DNA from: Lachnospiraceae bacterium
GTDB taxonomy: Bacteria > Bacillota_A > Clostridia > Lachnospirales > Lachnospiraceae
DNA length: 64,000 bases
Assembly: GCA_018365895.1 (NCBI GenBank)
Contig: JAGZJD010000006.1
Location: 1 to 64,000, forward strand
Direction: 5' to 3'
Shown: in pieces, positions 1 to 9,120 of the stretch
Position numbering within the stretch: the first letter of the stretch is position 1
Layout of the letters: each line of letters begins with the position of its first letter
The notes under the pieces: model-generated
Seen by the model: only the letters and a program-made list of their open reading frames with translations
Told to the model about the DNA's origin: nothing
The model's database searches: none
Position numbers and translations under genes: made by a program

Positions 1-2005
1 ATTCCGTTCTTGGGACAACCCACGTGCTAACGTATACCGTCGTGACAACGATATCCCATATTCTTGGGGAACAGCTGTTAACGTACAGATGATGGCATTC
101 GGTAACATGGGAGATGACTGTGGTACAGGTGTTGCATTTACTCGTGACCCAGCTACAGGAAATAACGGTCTGTTCGGTGAATTCCTGACAAATGCTCAGG
201 GTGAAGACGTTGTTGCAGGTGTTCGTACACCAATGCACATTTCTGAAATGGAACAGAAATTCCCAGAAGCTTTCGTACAGTTCAAAGAAGTATGCCAGAT
301 TCTTGAAAAACACTACAGAGATATGCAGGATATGGAGTTTACAGTAGAGCATGGTAAACTTTACATGTTACAGACACGTAACGGTAAGAGAACAGCTCAG
401 GCTGCTCTTAAAATCGCTTGCGATTTAGTAGATGAAGGAATGAGAACAGAGGAAGAAGCAGTAGCTATGATCGATCCTCGTAACCTTGATACATTACTTC
501 ACCCACAGTTTGATGCAGTTGCAATCAAAAAAGCTGTACCAGTTGGAAAAGCTTTAGGAGCATCTCCGGGAGCTGCTTGCGGTAAGATCGTTTTCACAGC
601 AGAAGATGCAAAAGAATGGGCTGCAAGAGGAGAAAAAGTTGTTCTTGTTCGTCTTGAAACATCACCGGAAGATATCGAAGGTATGAAAGCTGCTCAGGGT
701 ATCCTGACAGTTCGTGGTGGTATGACATCTCACGCAGCAGTTGTTGCTCGTGGTATGGGTACATGCTGTGTATCCGGATGTGGAGATATCACAATGGACG
801 AAGCTAATAAGAAATTCACATTAGCAGGAAAAGAATACCATGAAGGAGATTTCTTATCTCTTGATGGATCAACAGGTAACATCTATGATGGTCTGATTCC
901 TACAGTTGATGCTACAATCGCTGGAGAATTCGGAAGAATCATGGGATGGGCTGACAAATACAGAACATTAAAAGTTAGAACAAATGCAGATACACCGGCA
1001 GATGCTAGAAAAGCTCGTGAGCTTGGCGCTGAAGGTATCGGTCTTTGCCGTACAGAGCATATGTTCTTCGAAGGAAACAGAATTGATGCATTCCGTGAAA
1101 TGATCTGTTCTGAGACAGTAGAAGAAAGAGAAGCTGCTCTTGAGAAGATTCTTCCGGAACAGCAGGGAGACTTCGAAAAATTATATGAAGCACTGGAAGG
1201 AAACCCGGTTACAATCCGTTTCTTAGATCCGCCGCTTCATGAATTCGTTCCTACAACAGAGGAAGATATCAAGAAACTTGCTGATACACAGGGCAAAACA
1301 GTTGAACAGATTAAAGCAATCATTGATTCTTTACATGAGTTCAACCCAATGATGGGACATCGTGGACTTCGTCTTGCTGTAACATATCCGGAAATCGCTA
1401 AGATGCAGACAAAAGCTGTTATCCGTGCAGCAATCAATGTACAGAAAGCACATGCAGACTGGACAGTAAAACCGGAAATCATGATTCCATTATCTTGTGA
1501 TGCAAAAGAATTAAAATACGTTAGAGATATGGTAGTAGAGACAGCTGATGCTGAAATCGCAGCAGCAGGCGTTGAGTTAAAATACGAAGTTGGTACAATG
1601 ATCGAGATCCCAAGAGCTGCTCTTACAGCTGATGAGATCGCTAAACAGGCAGACTTCTTCTGCTTCGGTACAAACGATTTAACTCAGATGACATACGGAT
1701 TCTCTCGTGATGATGCTGGTAAATTCTTAGAAGCTTACTACGATGCTAAGATCTTTGAGAACGATCCATTTGCAAAATTAGACCAGATCGGTGTAGGTAA
1801 GCTTATGGAAACAGCTATCAAATTAGGAAAACCGGTTAACCCGAATCTGCATGTAGGTATCTGTGGAGAACACGGTGGAGATCCAAGTTCTGTAGAATTC
1901 TGCCATAAGATTGGTTTAGACTACGTTTCTTGCTCACCATTCCGTGTGCCGATCGCAAGACTTGCAGCTGCTCAGGCAGCTATAAGTGAAAAGAACGCAA
2001 ACTAA
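1..2005 (+). CDS. ppdK: Pyruvate, phosphate dikinase, 3' part (5' end outside window)
   Basis: Interconverts pyruvate + ATP + Pi with PEP + AMP + PPi in the cytoplasm; in anaerobes it usually serves glycolysis with PPi. The frame is open from base 2, so the N-terminal nucleotide-binding part lies outside the window. Visible landmarks are the phosphohistidine swivel motif GGMTSHAAVVARGMG (about 716-760), and in the C-terminal TIM barrel GLCRTEHMFF, FCFGTNDLTQ and GICGEHGGDPSS with the catalytic Cys. Codon use (CGT for Arg, GGT for Gly, TTC for Phe) is much more biased than in the neighbours, as expected for a very highly expressed gene. A strong hairpin terminator follows, so this is the end of its transcript. 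Confidence 0.97.
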   Translation, partial: FRSWDNPRANVYRRDNDIPYSWGTAVNVQMMAFGNMGDDCGTGVAFTRDPATGNNGLFGEFLTNAQGEDVVAGVRTPMHISEMEQKFPEAFVQFKEVCQILEKHYRDMQDMEFTVEHGKLYMLQTRNGKRTAQAALKIACDLVDEGMRTEEEAVAMIDPRNLDTLLHPQFDAVAIKKAVPVGKALGASPGAACGKIVFTAEDAKEWAARGEKVVLVRLETSPEDIEGMKAAQGILTVRGGMTSHAAVVARGMGTCCVSGCGDITMDEANKKFTLAGKEYHEGDFLSLDGSTGNIYDGLIPTVDATIAGEFGRIMGWADKYRTLKVRTNADTPADARKARELGAEGIGLCRTEHMFFEGNRIDAFREMICSETVEEREAALEKILPEQQGDFEKLYEALEGNPVTIRFLDPPLHEFVPTTEEDIKKLADTQGKTVEQIKAIIDSLHEFNPMMGHRGLRLAVTYPEIAKMQTKAVIRAAINVQKAHADWTVKPEIMIPLSCDAKELKYVRDMVVETADAEIAAAGVELKYEVGTMIEIPRAALTADEIAKQADFFCFGTNDLTQMTYGFSRDDAGKFLEAYYDAKIFENDPFAKLDQIGVGKLMETAIKLGKPVNPNLHVGICGEHGGDPSSVEFCHKIGLDYVSCSPFRVPIARLAAAQAAISEKNAN

Positions 2006-2044
2006 TTGCGAACTTCATAGTAAATATAGCATTTTAACATAAGA

Positions 2045-2090
2045 AAATGTCTTATTCTCAGGTAAAACTGAGAATAAGGCATTTTTTAAT
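2045..2090 (+). terminator. Rho-independent terminator of ppdK
   Basis: A long hairpin with arms reading aatgtcttattctcag and ctgagaataaggcatt around a short loop is followed by a T run. It separates ppdK from the next promoter. Confidence 0.9.
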
Positions 2091-2110
2091 TTGACAATAA
2101 AAGTTTCTTC

Positions 2111-2140
2111 TTGACAAATTCTATTTGGGTAGTTTATACT
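2111..2140 (+). promoter_or_regulatory. Sigma-A-type promoter of the CydDC-like operon
   Basis: TTGACA at 2111-2116 and TATACT at 2135-2140 with an 18-base spacer. The start site would fall at about 2147, just ahead of a palindrome that resembles one at 11868. Confidence 0.8.
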
Positions 2141-2148
2141 AACCAAAG

Positions 2149-2164
2149 ATTAGTTAAAGCTAAC
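2149..2164 (+). promoter_or_regulatory. Candidate repressor operator (imperfect palindrome)
   Basis: ATTAGTTAAAGCTAAC lies at the predicted transcription start. It matches 13 of 16 positions of a perfect palindrome, GTTAGTAAAGACTAAC, placed identically in the promoter at 11832-11883. TTAG...CTAA half-sites recall DtxR/IdeR boxes, and a DtxR-family protein is encoded at 26547-26924. The link is inference. Confidence 0.5.
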
Positions 2165-2179
2165 TTTAAGGAGAATGAA

Positions 2180-3913
2180 ATGATTAAGAAGAGATTAATT
2201 CAACTGTCAGAAGATTCTATGAAACATATTAAAAGAAATGTATTTTATCAATGGCTGGCATTGTGTGCAAATATTATCCTTGTTTTGAGTGTCAGCAATT
2301 TTATAGAACAATTGTACCATAACAGAATGAGCGGAATCGGCATGAGAGCTCTTGTGATGAGTTTGGCTGTTGGGATGCGGTTTATCTGTACGAGAGCGGC
2401 ATCTAAGGAAAGCTTTCTTGCCAGCCGGGATGTGAAAAAGATCTTGCGGGAGAAGATTTACGATAAACTTTTGCGGCTTGGACCATCTTATTCTGAGAGA
2501 GTATCTACTGCGGAAGTGATTCAGATAACAGTGGAAGGGATAGACCAGTTGGAAACCTATTTTGGTCAGTATCTGCCGCAGCTTTTTTACAGTCTCCTTG
2601 CTCCGGTGACACTTTTTGGTGTATTGGCATTTATTTATCTGAAGGCAGCTCTTGTACTGCTTCTCTGTGTTCCGCTCATTCCGATTGCGATTATATGTGT
2701 ACAAAAGGTTGCAAAGCGGCTGCTTGGAAAATACTGGGGGCAGTATGCGAAACTTGGGGATAGTTTTTTAGAAAACCTTCAAGGACTTACGACACTGAAA
2801 ATTTATGAGGCGGATGCGAAACGACATAAACAGATGAATGAAGAGGCAGAGCAGTTTCGGATTGTGACGATGAAGGTATTGAAGATGCAACTTAATTCCA
2901 TTATCGTAATGGATATTGTGGCGCTTGGAGGGGCGGCAGCGGGAATTATTACCGGCTTGAAAGCGTTTCAGGCGGGAGCTGTCGGAATCGGAGGAATGTT
3001 TGCTATTCTGCTGCTTTCTGCCGATTTCTTTATTCCGATGCGTCAGCTTGGATCTTTCTTTCATGTGGCAATGAACGGCATGGCAGCCAGCGATAAGATT
3101 TTTAGACTGCTGGATCTGGAAGAAGAGATGAGTAAAGCGAAAATGGTGCAGGAAGATCGCTTTGATATTTTCGCAGAAAATCTTACATTTGCATATGAGG
3201 CGGAGCGTCCGGTTCTTGATGGAATCCATTTGCAGATGAAACCGGGACAGTTTACAGCGCTTGTCGGAAAGAGCGGATGCGGAAAAAGTACAATCGCAGC
3301 ACTTCTGTGTAAGCGCATATCTGGGTATGAGGGCAATTTGAAATTTGGCGGTCAGGAAATCTGCGAACTGTCAGAAGAGGGGCTGCAGGAAAAGATTACG
3401 CTTGTTTCTATGAATAGTTATCTGTTTGGCGGAACAGTCCGGGAAAATCTATGTATGGCTAAAGCAGATGCAGGAGAAGAGGAATTGTGGCGTGTGCTTG
3501 AAATTGTTCAGCTTTCAGAGTTTTTGAAAACGCAAAATGGATTAGATACAATATTAAAAGAGCGGGGAGAAAACTTTTCCGGGGGTCAAAGACAGCGGTT
3601 GGCGCTGGCAAGAGCATTACTTCATGACAGTCCGGTCTATGTGTTTGACGAGGCAACGAGTAATATTGATGTGGAAAGTGAAGAACGGATTATGGAAGTG
3701 ATTCGGGAACTGGCGAAGCAGAAAATGGTACTTATGATTTCACACAGGCTTGCTAATACAGTTTGTGCAGACCAGATTTATATGTTGGAGTATGGGAAGA
3801 TAGTAGGAAGCGGTACCCATGAAACACTGTTGGATTCGTGTGGTCCATATGCTGCGATGTGGAATAGTCAGAAAGAATTGGAACAATATGCGGGAGGAAA
3901 AGGCCATGTATAA
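2180..3913 (+). CDS. ABC transporter ATP-binding/permease protein, CydD-like
   Basis: Half-transporter of the exporter fold: an N-terminal six-helix membrane domain (about 1-320) and a C-terminal ATPase with Walker A GKSGCGKST (about 363), signature FSGGQRQRLALARAL (about 465) and Walker B VFDEATSN (about 487). The YFGQYLPQLFYSLLAP stretch is typical of the CydD branch. The ATG at 2180 is chosen because it follows AAGGAG; an upstream in-frame start would lie inside the promoter. It overlaps the next ABC gene by 8 bases, so the two should form a heterodimer. No cytochrome bd genes are nearby, so export of cysteine/glutathione for cytochrome assembly is not supported here; the substrate is unknown and may be iron- or heme-related given the operator. 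Confidence 0.85.
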   Translation: MIKKRLIQLSEDSMKHIKRNVFYQWLALCANIILVLSVSNFIEQLYHNRMSGIGMRALVMSLAVGMRFICTRAASKESFLASRDVKKILREKIYDKLLRLGPSYSERVSTAEVIQITVEGIDQLETYFGQYLPQLFYSLLAPVTLFGVLAFIYLKAALVLLLCVPLIPIAIICVQKVAKRLLGKYWGQYAKLGDSFLENLQGLTTLKIYEADAKRHKQMNEEAEQFRIVTMKVLKMQLNSIIVMDIVALGGAAAGIITGLKAFQAGAVGIGGMFAILLLSADFFIPMRQLGSFFHVAMNGMAASDKIFRLLDLEEEMSKAKMVQEDRFDIFAENLTFAYEAERPVLDGIHLQMKPGQFTALVGKSGCGKSTIAALLCKRISGYEGNLKFGGQEICELSEEGLQEKITLVSMNSYLFGGTVRENLCMAKADAGEEELWRVLEIVQLSEFLKTQNGLDTILKERGENFSGGQRQRLALARALLHDSPVYVFDEATSNIDVESEERIMEVIRELAKQKMVLMISHRLANTVCADQIYMLEYGKIVGSGTHETLLDSCGPYAAMWNSQKELEQYAGGKGHV

Positions 3914-5582
3914 AACAATACAAAAGAAGACGAATTTTCAAATTATGCTGCAGTTGACAGGGCTTGTGAAACCGCTTGGAGGAACGATGGCAATGGCAGT
4001 CATCTGTGGCGTGACAGGATTTCTGTGTGCCAACTTTATTACAATTTTAGGTGCATACGGGGTGCTGTCAGCAATTGGGGAGACAGCAGTCTCTCTGAAA
4101 ATGGTTATGCTCTTACTTCCGATACTGGCAATCCTTCGCGGGATTCTTCACTATGCAGAGCAGACTTGTAATCATTATATTGCATTTAAAATTCTTGCTA
4201 TGATTCGGGATCGGGTATTTACAGTGCTTCGCAAATTATGTCCGGCTAAATTAGAAGGAAAAGAAAAGGGAAATTTGATTTCAGTCATTACATCAGATAT
4301 TGAGTTGTTGGAAGTGTTTTTTGCCCATACGATTTCTCCGGTATTGATTGCAGTTCTGATGACAGTGATTATGACAGGATATATTGGAACACTTCATCCT
4401 CTGCTTGGAATTTATGCGATGGGAGCATATCTGTTGATCGGAGCGGTGCTTCCGGTATGGATTTCCAAAACAAGCAGGGATTGGGGGAAGAAACTTCGGA
4501 ATCTGTCCGGAACTTTGAGCAGCTATGTATTAGAAAATCTGAGAGGACTTCGGGAAGTACTTCAATATGGCTGCGGAGAAGCGCGAAAGAAAGGCATGGG
4601 AGAGCGAACCGAAAAAATGTTGGAGGCGGATTGGCATGTAAAACGTGCAGCGGGTTTTGGAATGGCAATGACCGGAGCGGGAATTTTTCTTCTCTCCCTT
4701 GGAATGTTTGGGCTGTCGGCTTATTTCTATCAGGCGGGAAAGATTGGATTTGGAGAAATGGTATTGGCAGTGATAGCGATGTTCAGTTCTTTTGGTTCGG
4801 TAGTAGCGCTGGCAAATCTGGGCAGCACGCTTCAGGGGACGTTGGCAAGTGCAAGAAGGGTATTGGAACTTTTGGAAGAAGAGCCGGTTGTAACTGAAAA
4901 TGTGGGAGAGGGTTATACGGTGCTTTCAGGTGAGGCAGATATTGCTTGCCTGAATGTGAGTTTTTCATATGAAAAAGAGAAAATTCTTGATGGAGTAACA
5001 TTGAAAATGAATCCAAATTGTATTATCGGGATTGTTGGAAAGAGTGGAAGCGGTAAGTCAACACTTCTGAAATTGTTAATGCGGTTCTGGAATGCAGACG
5101 CGGGTGAAATTGAGATTGCCGGAGAAGAGATTTCTACCATCCAAACATCATCTTTGCGAGCATATGAGAGCTTTGTTACCCAGGATACACATTTATTTAA
5201 TGACAGTATTGCAGAAAATTTAAGAATTGCGGCTCCGGATGCTACTATGGAAGAATTAAAAGACGCTTGTCAAAAGGCAGCGGTTCATGATTTTATTGAA
5301 ACACTTCCCAAAGGGTATGATACAAGGGTAGGAGAACTTGGAGACACGCTGTCCGGTGGAGAGCGACAGAGATTAGGAATTGCCCGTGCATTTCTTCACA
5401 GAGCGCCGATTATGCTTCTGGATGAACCGACGAGCAATTTGGACAGCCTGAATGAGGGGGTAATTTTAAAGGCGCTTCACCAGGAGAGAAAAGACCGTAC
5501 AGTAGTTCTTGTATCTCACAGGTTATCAACAATGTCTATTGCAGATGAAGTGATTCAAATGGAAAGCGGAAGGATGAGCTAA
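3906..5582 (+). CDS. ABC transporter ATP-binding/permease protein, CydC-like
   Basis: Second half-transporter of the pair, about 558 residues. Membrane helices fill roughly residues 20-320; the ATPase has GKSGSGKST (about 377), LSGGERQRLGIARAF (about 481) and LLDEPTSNLD (about 503). The start at 3906 sits behind GGAGG and overlaps the end of the upstream gene, pointing to translational coupling. The next gene begins at the base after its stop codon. CydD/CydC-like pairs exist in many strict anaerobes without cytochrome bd, so the name marks only homology. Substrate unknown. Confidence 0.85.
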   Translation: MYKTIQKKTNFQIMLQLTGLVKPLGGTMAMAVICGVTGFLCANFITILGAYGVLSAIGETAVSLKMVMLLLPILAILRGILHYAEQTCNHYIAFKILAMIRDRVFTVLRKLCPAKLEGKEKGNLISVITSDIELLEVFFAHTISPVLIAVLMTVIMTGYIGTLHPLLGIYAMGAYLLIGAVLPVWISKTSRDWGKKLRNLSGTLSSYVLENLRGLREVLQYGCGEARKKGMGERTEKMLEADWHVKRAAGFGMAMTGAGIFLLSLGMFGLSAYFYQAGKIGFGEMVLAVIAMFSSFGSVVALANLGSTLQGTLASARRVLELLEEEPVVTENVGEGYTVLSGEADIACLNVSFSYEKEKILDGVTLKMNPNCIIGIVGKSGSGKSTLLKLLMRFWNADAGEIEIAGEEISTIQTSSLRAYESFVTQDTHLFNDSIAENLRIAAPDATMEELKDACQKAAVHDFIETLPKGYDTRVGELGDTLSGGERQRLGIARAFLHRAPIMLLDEPTSNLDSLNEGVILKALHQERKDRTVVLVSHRLSTMSIADEVIQMESGRMS

Positions 5583-5963
5583 ATGAAAACAAGAAAATTA
5601 TTGTGGGCTGCAGCAGGGTTTCTTTTGACGGGGATTGGCGCGGTGGGAGCAATTATTCCATTAGTTCCCTGTGTCGTATTTTTGCTCGGAGCGGCATTTT
5701 GCTTTGCTAAAAGCAGCAGGAAACTGGAAAACTGGTTTCGTGGAACAAAGCTCTATAAAAATAATCTGGCAACTTATGCAAAAGGTGAAGGAATGACAAG
5801 AAAAACAAAGGTTGGGATTATGGCAAGTGTTACCATTACAATGGGAATTGGATTTGCCATGATGGGAGTTGTACCGATGGGCAGAGCAGTTTTGGTGATT
5901 GTATGGATATTCCATATCATATACTTTGGATTCCGGGTGAAAACGGTGGAAGCTTCGGTGTAG
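5583..5963 (+). CDS. DUF454 (YbaN-family) small membrane protein
   Basis: 126-residue protein with three hydrophobic stretches and the family hallmarks LTGIGAVGAIIPLVPCVVFLL near the N-terminus and an amphipathic middle containing W and RG. Function of the YbaN/DUF454 family is not established. ATG follows AAGGATG and directly abuts the stop of the CydC-like gene, so it is the third gene of the operon and probably an accessory to the ABC exporter. No terminator is evident after it; a separate promoter serves the next gene. Confidence 0.8.
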   Translation: MKTRKLLWAAAGFLLTGIGAVGAIIPLVPCVVFLLGAAFCFAKSSRKLENWFRGTKLYKNNLATYAKGEGMTRKTKVGIMASVTITMGIGFAMMGVVPMGRAVLVIVWIFHIIYFGFRVKTVEASV

Positions 5964-5977
5964 AGAAGGGAAACGGC

Positions 5978-6006
5978 TTTACTTTTATAACCAGTAGCGT
6001 TATAAT
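5978..6006 (+). promoter_or_regulatory. Promoter for the CDF-like gene
   Basis: TTTACT at 5978-5983 and a perfect TATAAT at 6001-6006, spacer 17, 31 bases before the ATG at 6038. Confidence 0.65.
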
Positions 6007-6037
6007 CTCACTTATATTTCAAAAATGAGGTGACAAC

Positions 6038-6949
6038 ATGATAACCGAAAAAAAAGAAAAACAGATTCTGTTGATGTCGTTTTTCTCAGGATTGATGTTT
6101 GCTGTTGTAGAATTTATTTTTTCTATATACAGTCATTCGCAGTCTGCATTGACAGATGCAGTATACGATGCATCAGAACTTGTCTTTATTGCGCTGCTGC
6201 TGTTTTTGACACCGTTGTTTCATAAGCCTGTATCAGAAAAACATCCTTACGGATATTTTCAGATTGAATCAATATTTGTCATAATTAAAGGGGTTATGAT
6301 GCTTTCGGTAACGATGGGAGTATCAGTAGAAGTGCTGGATTCTGCTTTGTCAGGAGGAAATCCGGTAGACCATGCACAAGTTTCGCTGTTCCAGTTTTGC
6401 CTTGGGGCAGCCAGTATTGTTATTTTTCTAATCATGAAACGGCTGAACCGCAACTTATCCTCTCCAACGATTACAGCAGAACTTCTCGGCTGGAAACTAG
6501 ATATTCTATATAGTTTAGGCATGTCTCTTGCCTTTTTTGTATCGATGTATTTGGAAAAAACACCGCTTGGATTTCTTACGCCGTACTTTGACCAGATTGT
6601 AGCTGTCCTCGTTATGGTATTCATGCTTCCGGAAAGTATAAAGGTGCTGTGGGGAGCAGTAAAAGACCTTTTTCTGTTTTCACCGGACGAAGCATTTATG
6701 GATGAAGTCAAAGAAATCTGTCATCCGATACTGGAGCAATATCATTTCACTCCCGTCTTTTTTGACATTACGAGGACGGGACGGCATTTGTGGATTGCGG
6801 TATATTTTCAGATTGAGACAGAAAGTCTGGAAGTAAAAAATCTGGAACTTGCGTTAAAAGTTCTAAATGAAAAAGCAAAAGAAGTTTTTCAGGAGTCTAC
6901 CTGCGAGCTGATTTTAGTGCCGCAAACTTATGGCGGATTTAACCGCTAA
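6038..6949 (+). CDS. Cation diffusion facilitator-like transporter, atypical
   Basis: 303 residues with the CDF layout: about six membrane segments followed by a cytoplasmic C-terminal domain of about 90 residues. In the first metal-site helix SALTDAVYDASE keeps a D-x-x-x-D pair, but in the second site (ELLGWKLDILYS) only the Asp remains; the usual His four residues before it is Gly. This suggests altered metal choice or loss of classical Zn/Fe export. Good GAGGTG ribosome site. Its last 11 bases overlap the 3' end of the convergent regulator gene. Confidence 0.75.
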   Translation: MITEKKEKQILLMSFFSGLMFAVVEFIFSIYSHSQSALTDAVYDASELVFIALLLFLTPLFHKPVSEKHPYGYFQIESIFVIIKGVMMLSVTMGVSVEVLDSALSGGNPVDHAQVSLFQFCLGAASIVIFLIMKRLNRNLSSPTITAELLGWKLDILYSLGMSLAFFVSMYLEKTPLGFLTPYFDQIVAVLVMVFMLPESIKVLWGAVKDLFLFSPDEAFMDEVKEICHPILEQYHFTPVFFDITRTGRHLWIAVYFQIETESLEVKNLELALKVLNEKAKEVFQESTCELILVPQTYGGFNR

Positions 6950-7637
6950 TCTCACTGAGATAGCGGTAGATCGTTGCCGATGAACAGGAAAATTGTCCTG
7001 CAACAAAGGAAATTGCTCCTTTGAGTTGAAAAAGTCCTTTGTCATGCAGTTGACGTATTATCTCTTTGCGTTCGTTTTGCGTTAGACGATCCAGTGGCGT
7101 CGAAAGGGAAGCAGTTGTATCGTCAAAAATTTTCTGCATAAGTGAATGAATGTCCATAGAGAAATGCTCTGTAATTTCCGGAATGCTGTCGGATGTCTCG
7201 GAACTTGAGAGCGAAAGCGTTTTGGAAAATGCAGGAACATTTGCAGAAGTAGAAGCCGGATGTATGACCGCCATTAGCTTCTCGTGAAGTTCCATGAATC
7301 TGCTGTCATCAAAATTAATGCACAGGAGACCAATGGGAGCGCCGGAAGGATCTTTAATAAACATGGTAGAAGAGCGCAGAACATGCCCATTTTCAGCGAT
7401 GCCTTTATAGTTTACAAGAAAATCATGGGATTCATATAATTTTCCGGAAAGCATCTGAAGCGCAGCATTGGTCAGTGGACTTCCAACGGTTCGGCCGCTG
7501 ATGCTGCTGTTTGCGATTGCAATGATGCAGTTGTGTTCAGGAGTCAGATCCTGAAGAACAATTTCATAATCCGGTCCTAACGTCTGACCGAGAAATTCGA
7601 CGAGGGGGATATAGGGCTGTAAAATATTAGATATCAT
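6939..7637 (-). CDS. YheO/DauR-type transcriptional regulator (PAS + HTH)
   Basis: 232 residues. The N-terminal half (about 1-115) matches the YheO-like PAS domain (LGPDYEIVLQDL, ENGHVLRSSTMFIKD, GLLCINFDDS); the C-terminus (about 180-232) is a winged/HTH domain ending in SSATIYRYL, as in DauR-like regulators of amino-acid catabolism. A Ser/Thr-rich linker joins them. The ATG at 7637 follows AAGGA. Neighbours do not reveal a target. Convergent with, and overlapping, the CDF-like gene. Confidence 0.8.
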   Translation of the reverse strand: MISNILQPYIPLVEFLGQTLGPDYEIVLQDLTPEHNCIIAIANSSISGRTVGSPLTNAALQMLSGKLYESHDFLVNYKGIAENGHVLRSSTMFIKDPSGAPIGLLCINFDDSRFMELHEKLMAVIHPASTSANVPAFSKTLSLSSSETSDSIPEITEHFSMDIHSLMQKIFDDTTASLSTPLDRLTQNERKEIIRQLHDKGLFQLKGAISFVAGQFSCSSATIYRYLSEISG

Positions 7638-7664
7638 ATCATAGATTCCTTTTCCTTATTAAAA

Positions 7665-8006
7665 TTATTTTTTTTCCGAAAACGGTTCTGAAGAAATCAG
7701 TTTTGTTAATACAAGACTTTCTGATTCTACCTGTGATTTCAGATCAAAAATCAGATGACACTGCTGTCTGATATCGGCGGCACGTTCCTCACATTGTGCT
7801 TTGATACGTGTCAGACGTTCCTTATACAAAGCGACGCTGTGATTGTCATCAGCGTCTGATGGCAGCATAGCCTCTTCCAGGCAGGCTTTTTGATACATCT
7901 GTTCTACAGTTTCCAACTGCTTTAGCAAATCCGGAATTTTCTTTAAATATTCATTATAAACTTCGATAAAATGTGATTCTTTCTGATTCGAAAATAATAT
8001 TTCCAT
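7665..8006 (-). CDS. Small predicted coiled-coil protein, unknown function
   Basis: 113 residues, charged, no membrane segment, mostly helical with heptad-like Leu/Ile spacing (LLKQLETVEQMYQKACLEE; RLTRIKAQCEERAADIRQQC). I do not recognise a family. A clear AAGGAG lies ahead of the ATG. It sits between a regulator and a HAD phosphatase on the same strand with short gaps, so it is probably co-transcribed with them. Confidence 0.6.
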   Translation of the reverse strand: MEILFSNQKESHFIEVYNEYLKKIPDLLKQLETVEQMYQKACLEEAMLPSDADDNHSVALYKERLTRIKAQCEERAADIRQQCHLIFDLKSQVESESLVLTKLISSEPFSEKK

Positions 8007-8028
8007 AAGATGCTCCTTTTTTAGTTCT

Positions 8029-8496
8029 TTATCCGCGCAGTCCTGCGATCAGTCGATTCGGGTGAATCAGCAGTTCTAATCCATCTTCGATAGAAGAGAC
8101 GCAAATGTCTGCCTCTTTGAGAAGCTTTCCATATACGCCTTCCTTTCCCATGACTGCAACGGAAAATGCGGCTTCTTTTAACATGAGTTCATCATTACGT
8201 CCATTGCCAAAGGCGGCACATCTTCTTGCACCAACCGATTTTAATAATTCTTTTTTGTAATCTCTTGCATTTCCCGATGGAAATGTCTGTAAATAAACCG
8301 GAAGCTGTTCACACTGTTCTTTTGCCGTTCCATTGGTATCTGCAGTCAGCACATAGATACGAAAATTGCCGGCAAGAGTAATCAGTCTTTGACAAACACT
8401 CTTTGGAATGACGCCGTCCACGGCAATGGTTCCGTTAAAATCAAGAAAAATAGTGTCAAGTTCTAATGTTTTATATTCCGGGATCTCTATTCTCAT
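8029..8496 (-). CDS. HAD-superfamily phosphatase of the soluble P-type-ATPase-like group
   Basis: 155 residues. HAD motif I is FLDFNGTIAVDG (Asp19 nucleophile, with Asn in place of the second Asp); motif II region is VLTADTNGTA and motif III/IV region is GNGRNDELMLKEA. The D-F-N-G-T form is typical of the soluble 'P-type ATPase-like' HAD group (COG4087), whose substrate is unknown. The ATG at 8496 is chosen because AGGAGG lies 8 bases upstream; an open extension of 28 codons further upstream lacks a ribosome site. Confidence 0.75.
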   Translation of the reverse strand: MRIEIPEYKTLELDTIFLDFNGTIAVDGVIPKSVCQRLITLAGNFRIYVLTADTNGTAKEQCEQLPVYLQTFPSGNARDYKKELLKSVGARRCAAFGNGRNDELMLKEAAFSVAVMGKEGVYGKLLKEADICVSSIEDGLELLIHPNRLIAGLRG

Positions 8497-8693
8497 AACA
8501 ACCTCCTGTATGCTTTCCGGTGGAAATAATCTATTAGCTTTAGTATAGTGCAAAAATTGCTTAAAGTCCACGATAATCAACAGATAAATACAGGATAAAA
8601 AAGAGAAAAAGAATATAAAATTAACTAAAAATTTATATATTTTTGTGCAAAATGTAGTATAATAGAGTTAAATTCCGAATAAGAGGTGAGAAA

Positions 8694-9071
8694 ATGAGAC
8701 AGCCGAAGAAAGAACCATTGTATAAAAGTTTTGGTTATGCATTTGAAGGGATTTTTGCCGGAATCCGAAAGGAACGGAATATGAAGATTCACTGTGTGGC
8801 AGTAATAGGAGTGACAGCAGCGGGAATAGTATTTCATATTTCTGCACTGGAGTGGTGTATCTGTCTGGTATTGTTTGGAATGATTATGGCGCTGGAACTT
8901 GTGAATACAGCAATTGAGGCAGTAGTAGATCTTGGGACGGAAGAGAAACGTCCCCTTGCCAAGCTGGCAAAGGACACTGCCGCCGGAGCAGTTCTGATTA
9001 CGGCACTTATGGCAGCAGCAGCGGGACTTATGATATTTCTTCCAAAGCTTTTACAGCTTTTTTCGCTGTGA
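8694..9071 (+). CDS. dgkA: Diacylglycerol/undecaprenol kinase
   Basis: 125-residue integral membrane kinase. The family signature is clear in ALELVNTAIEAVVDL (catalytic Glu and the N-T-A-I-E block), with three hydrophobic segments. In Gram-positives the enzyme phosphorylates undecaprenol for recycling the cell-wall lipid carrier. A perfect TATAAT lies at 8658-8663 with a poor -35, and GAGGTG precedes the ATG. Downstream lie two pseudogenes. Confidence 0.92.
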   Translation: MRQPKKEPLYKSFGYAFEGIFAGIRKERNMKIHCVAVIGVTAAGIVFHISALEWCICLVLFGMIMALELVNTAIEAVVDLGTEEKRPLAKLAKDTAAGAVLITALMAAAAGLMIFLPKLLQLFSL

Positions 9072-9120
9072 AAGAGCCGGATGAGACAGTGCAGAATATG
9101 CAGAGAGAGGAGCATGTAAC

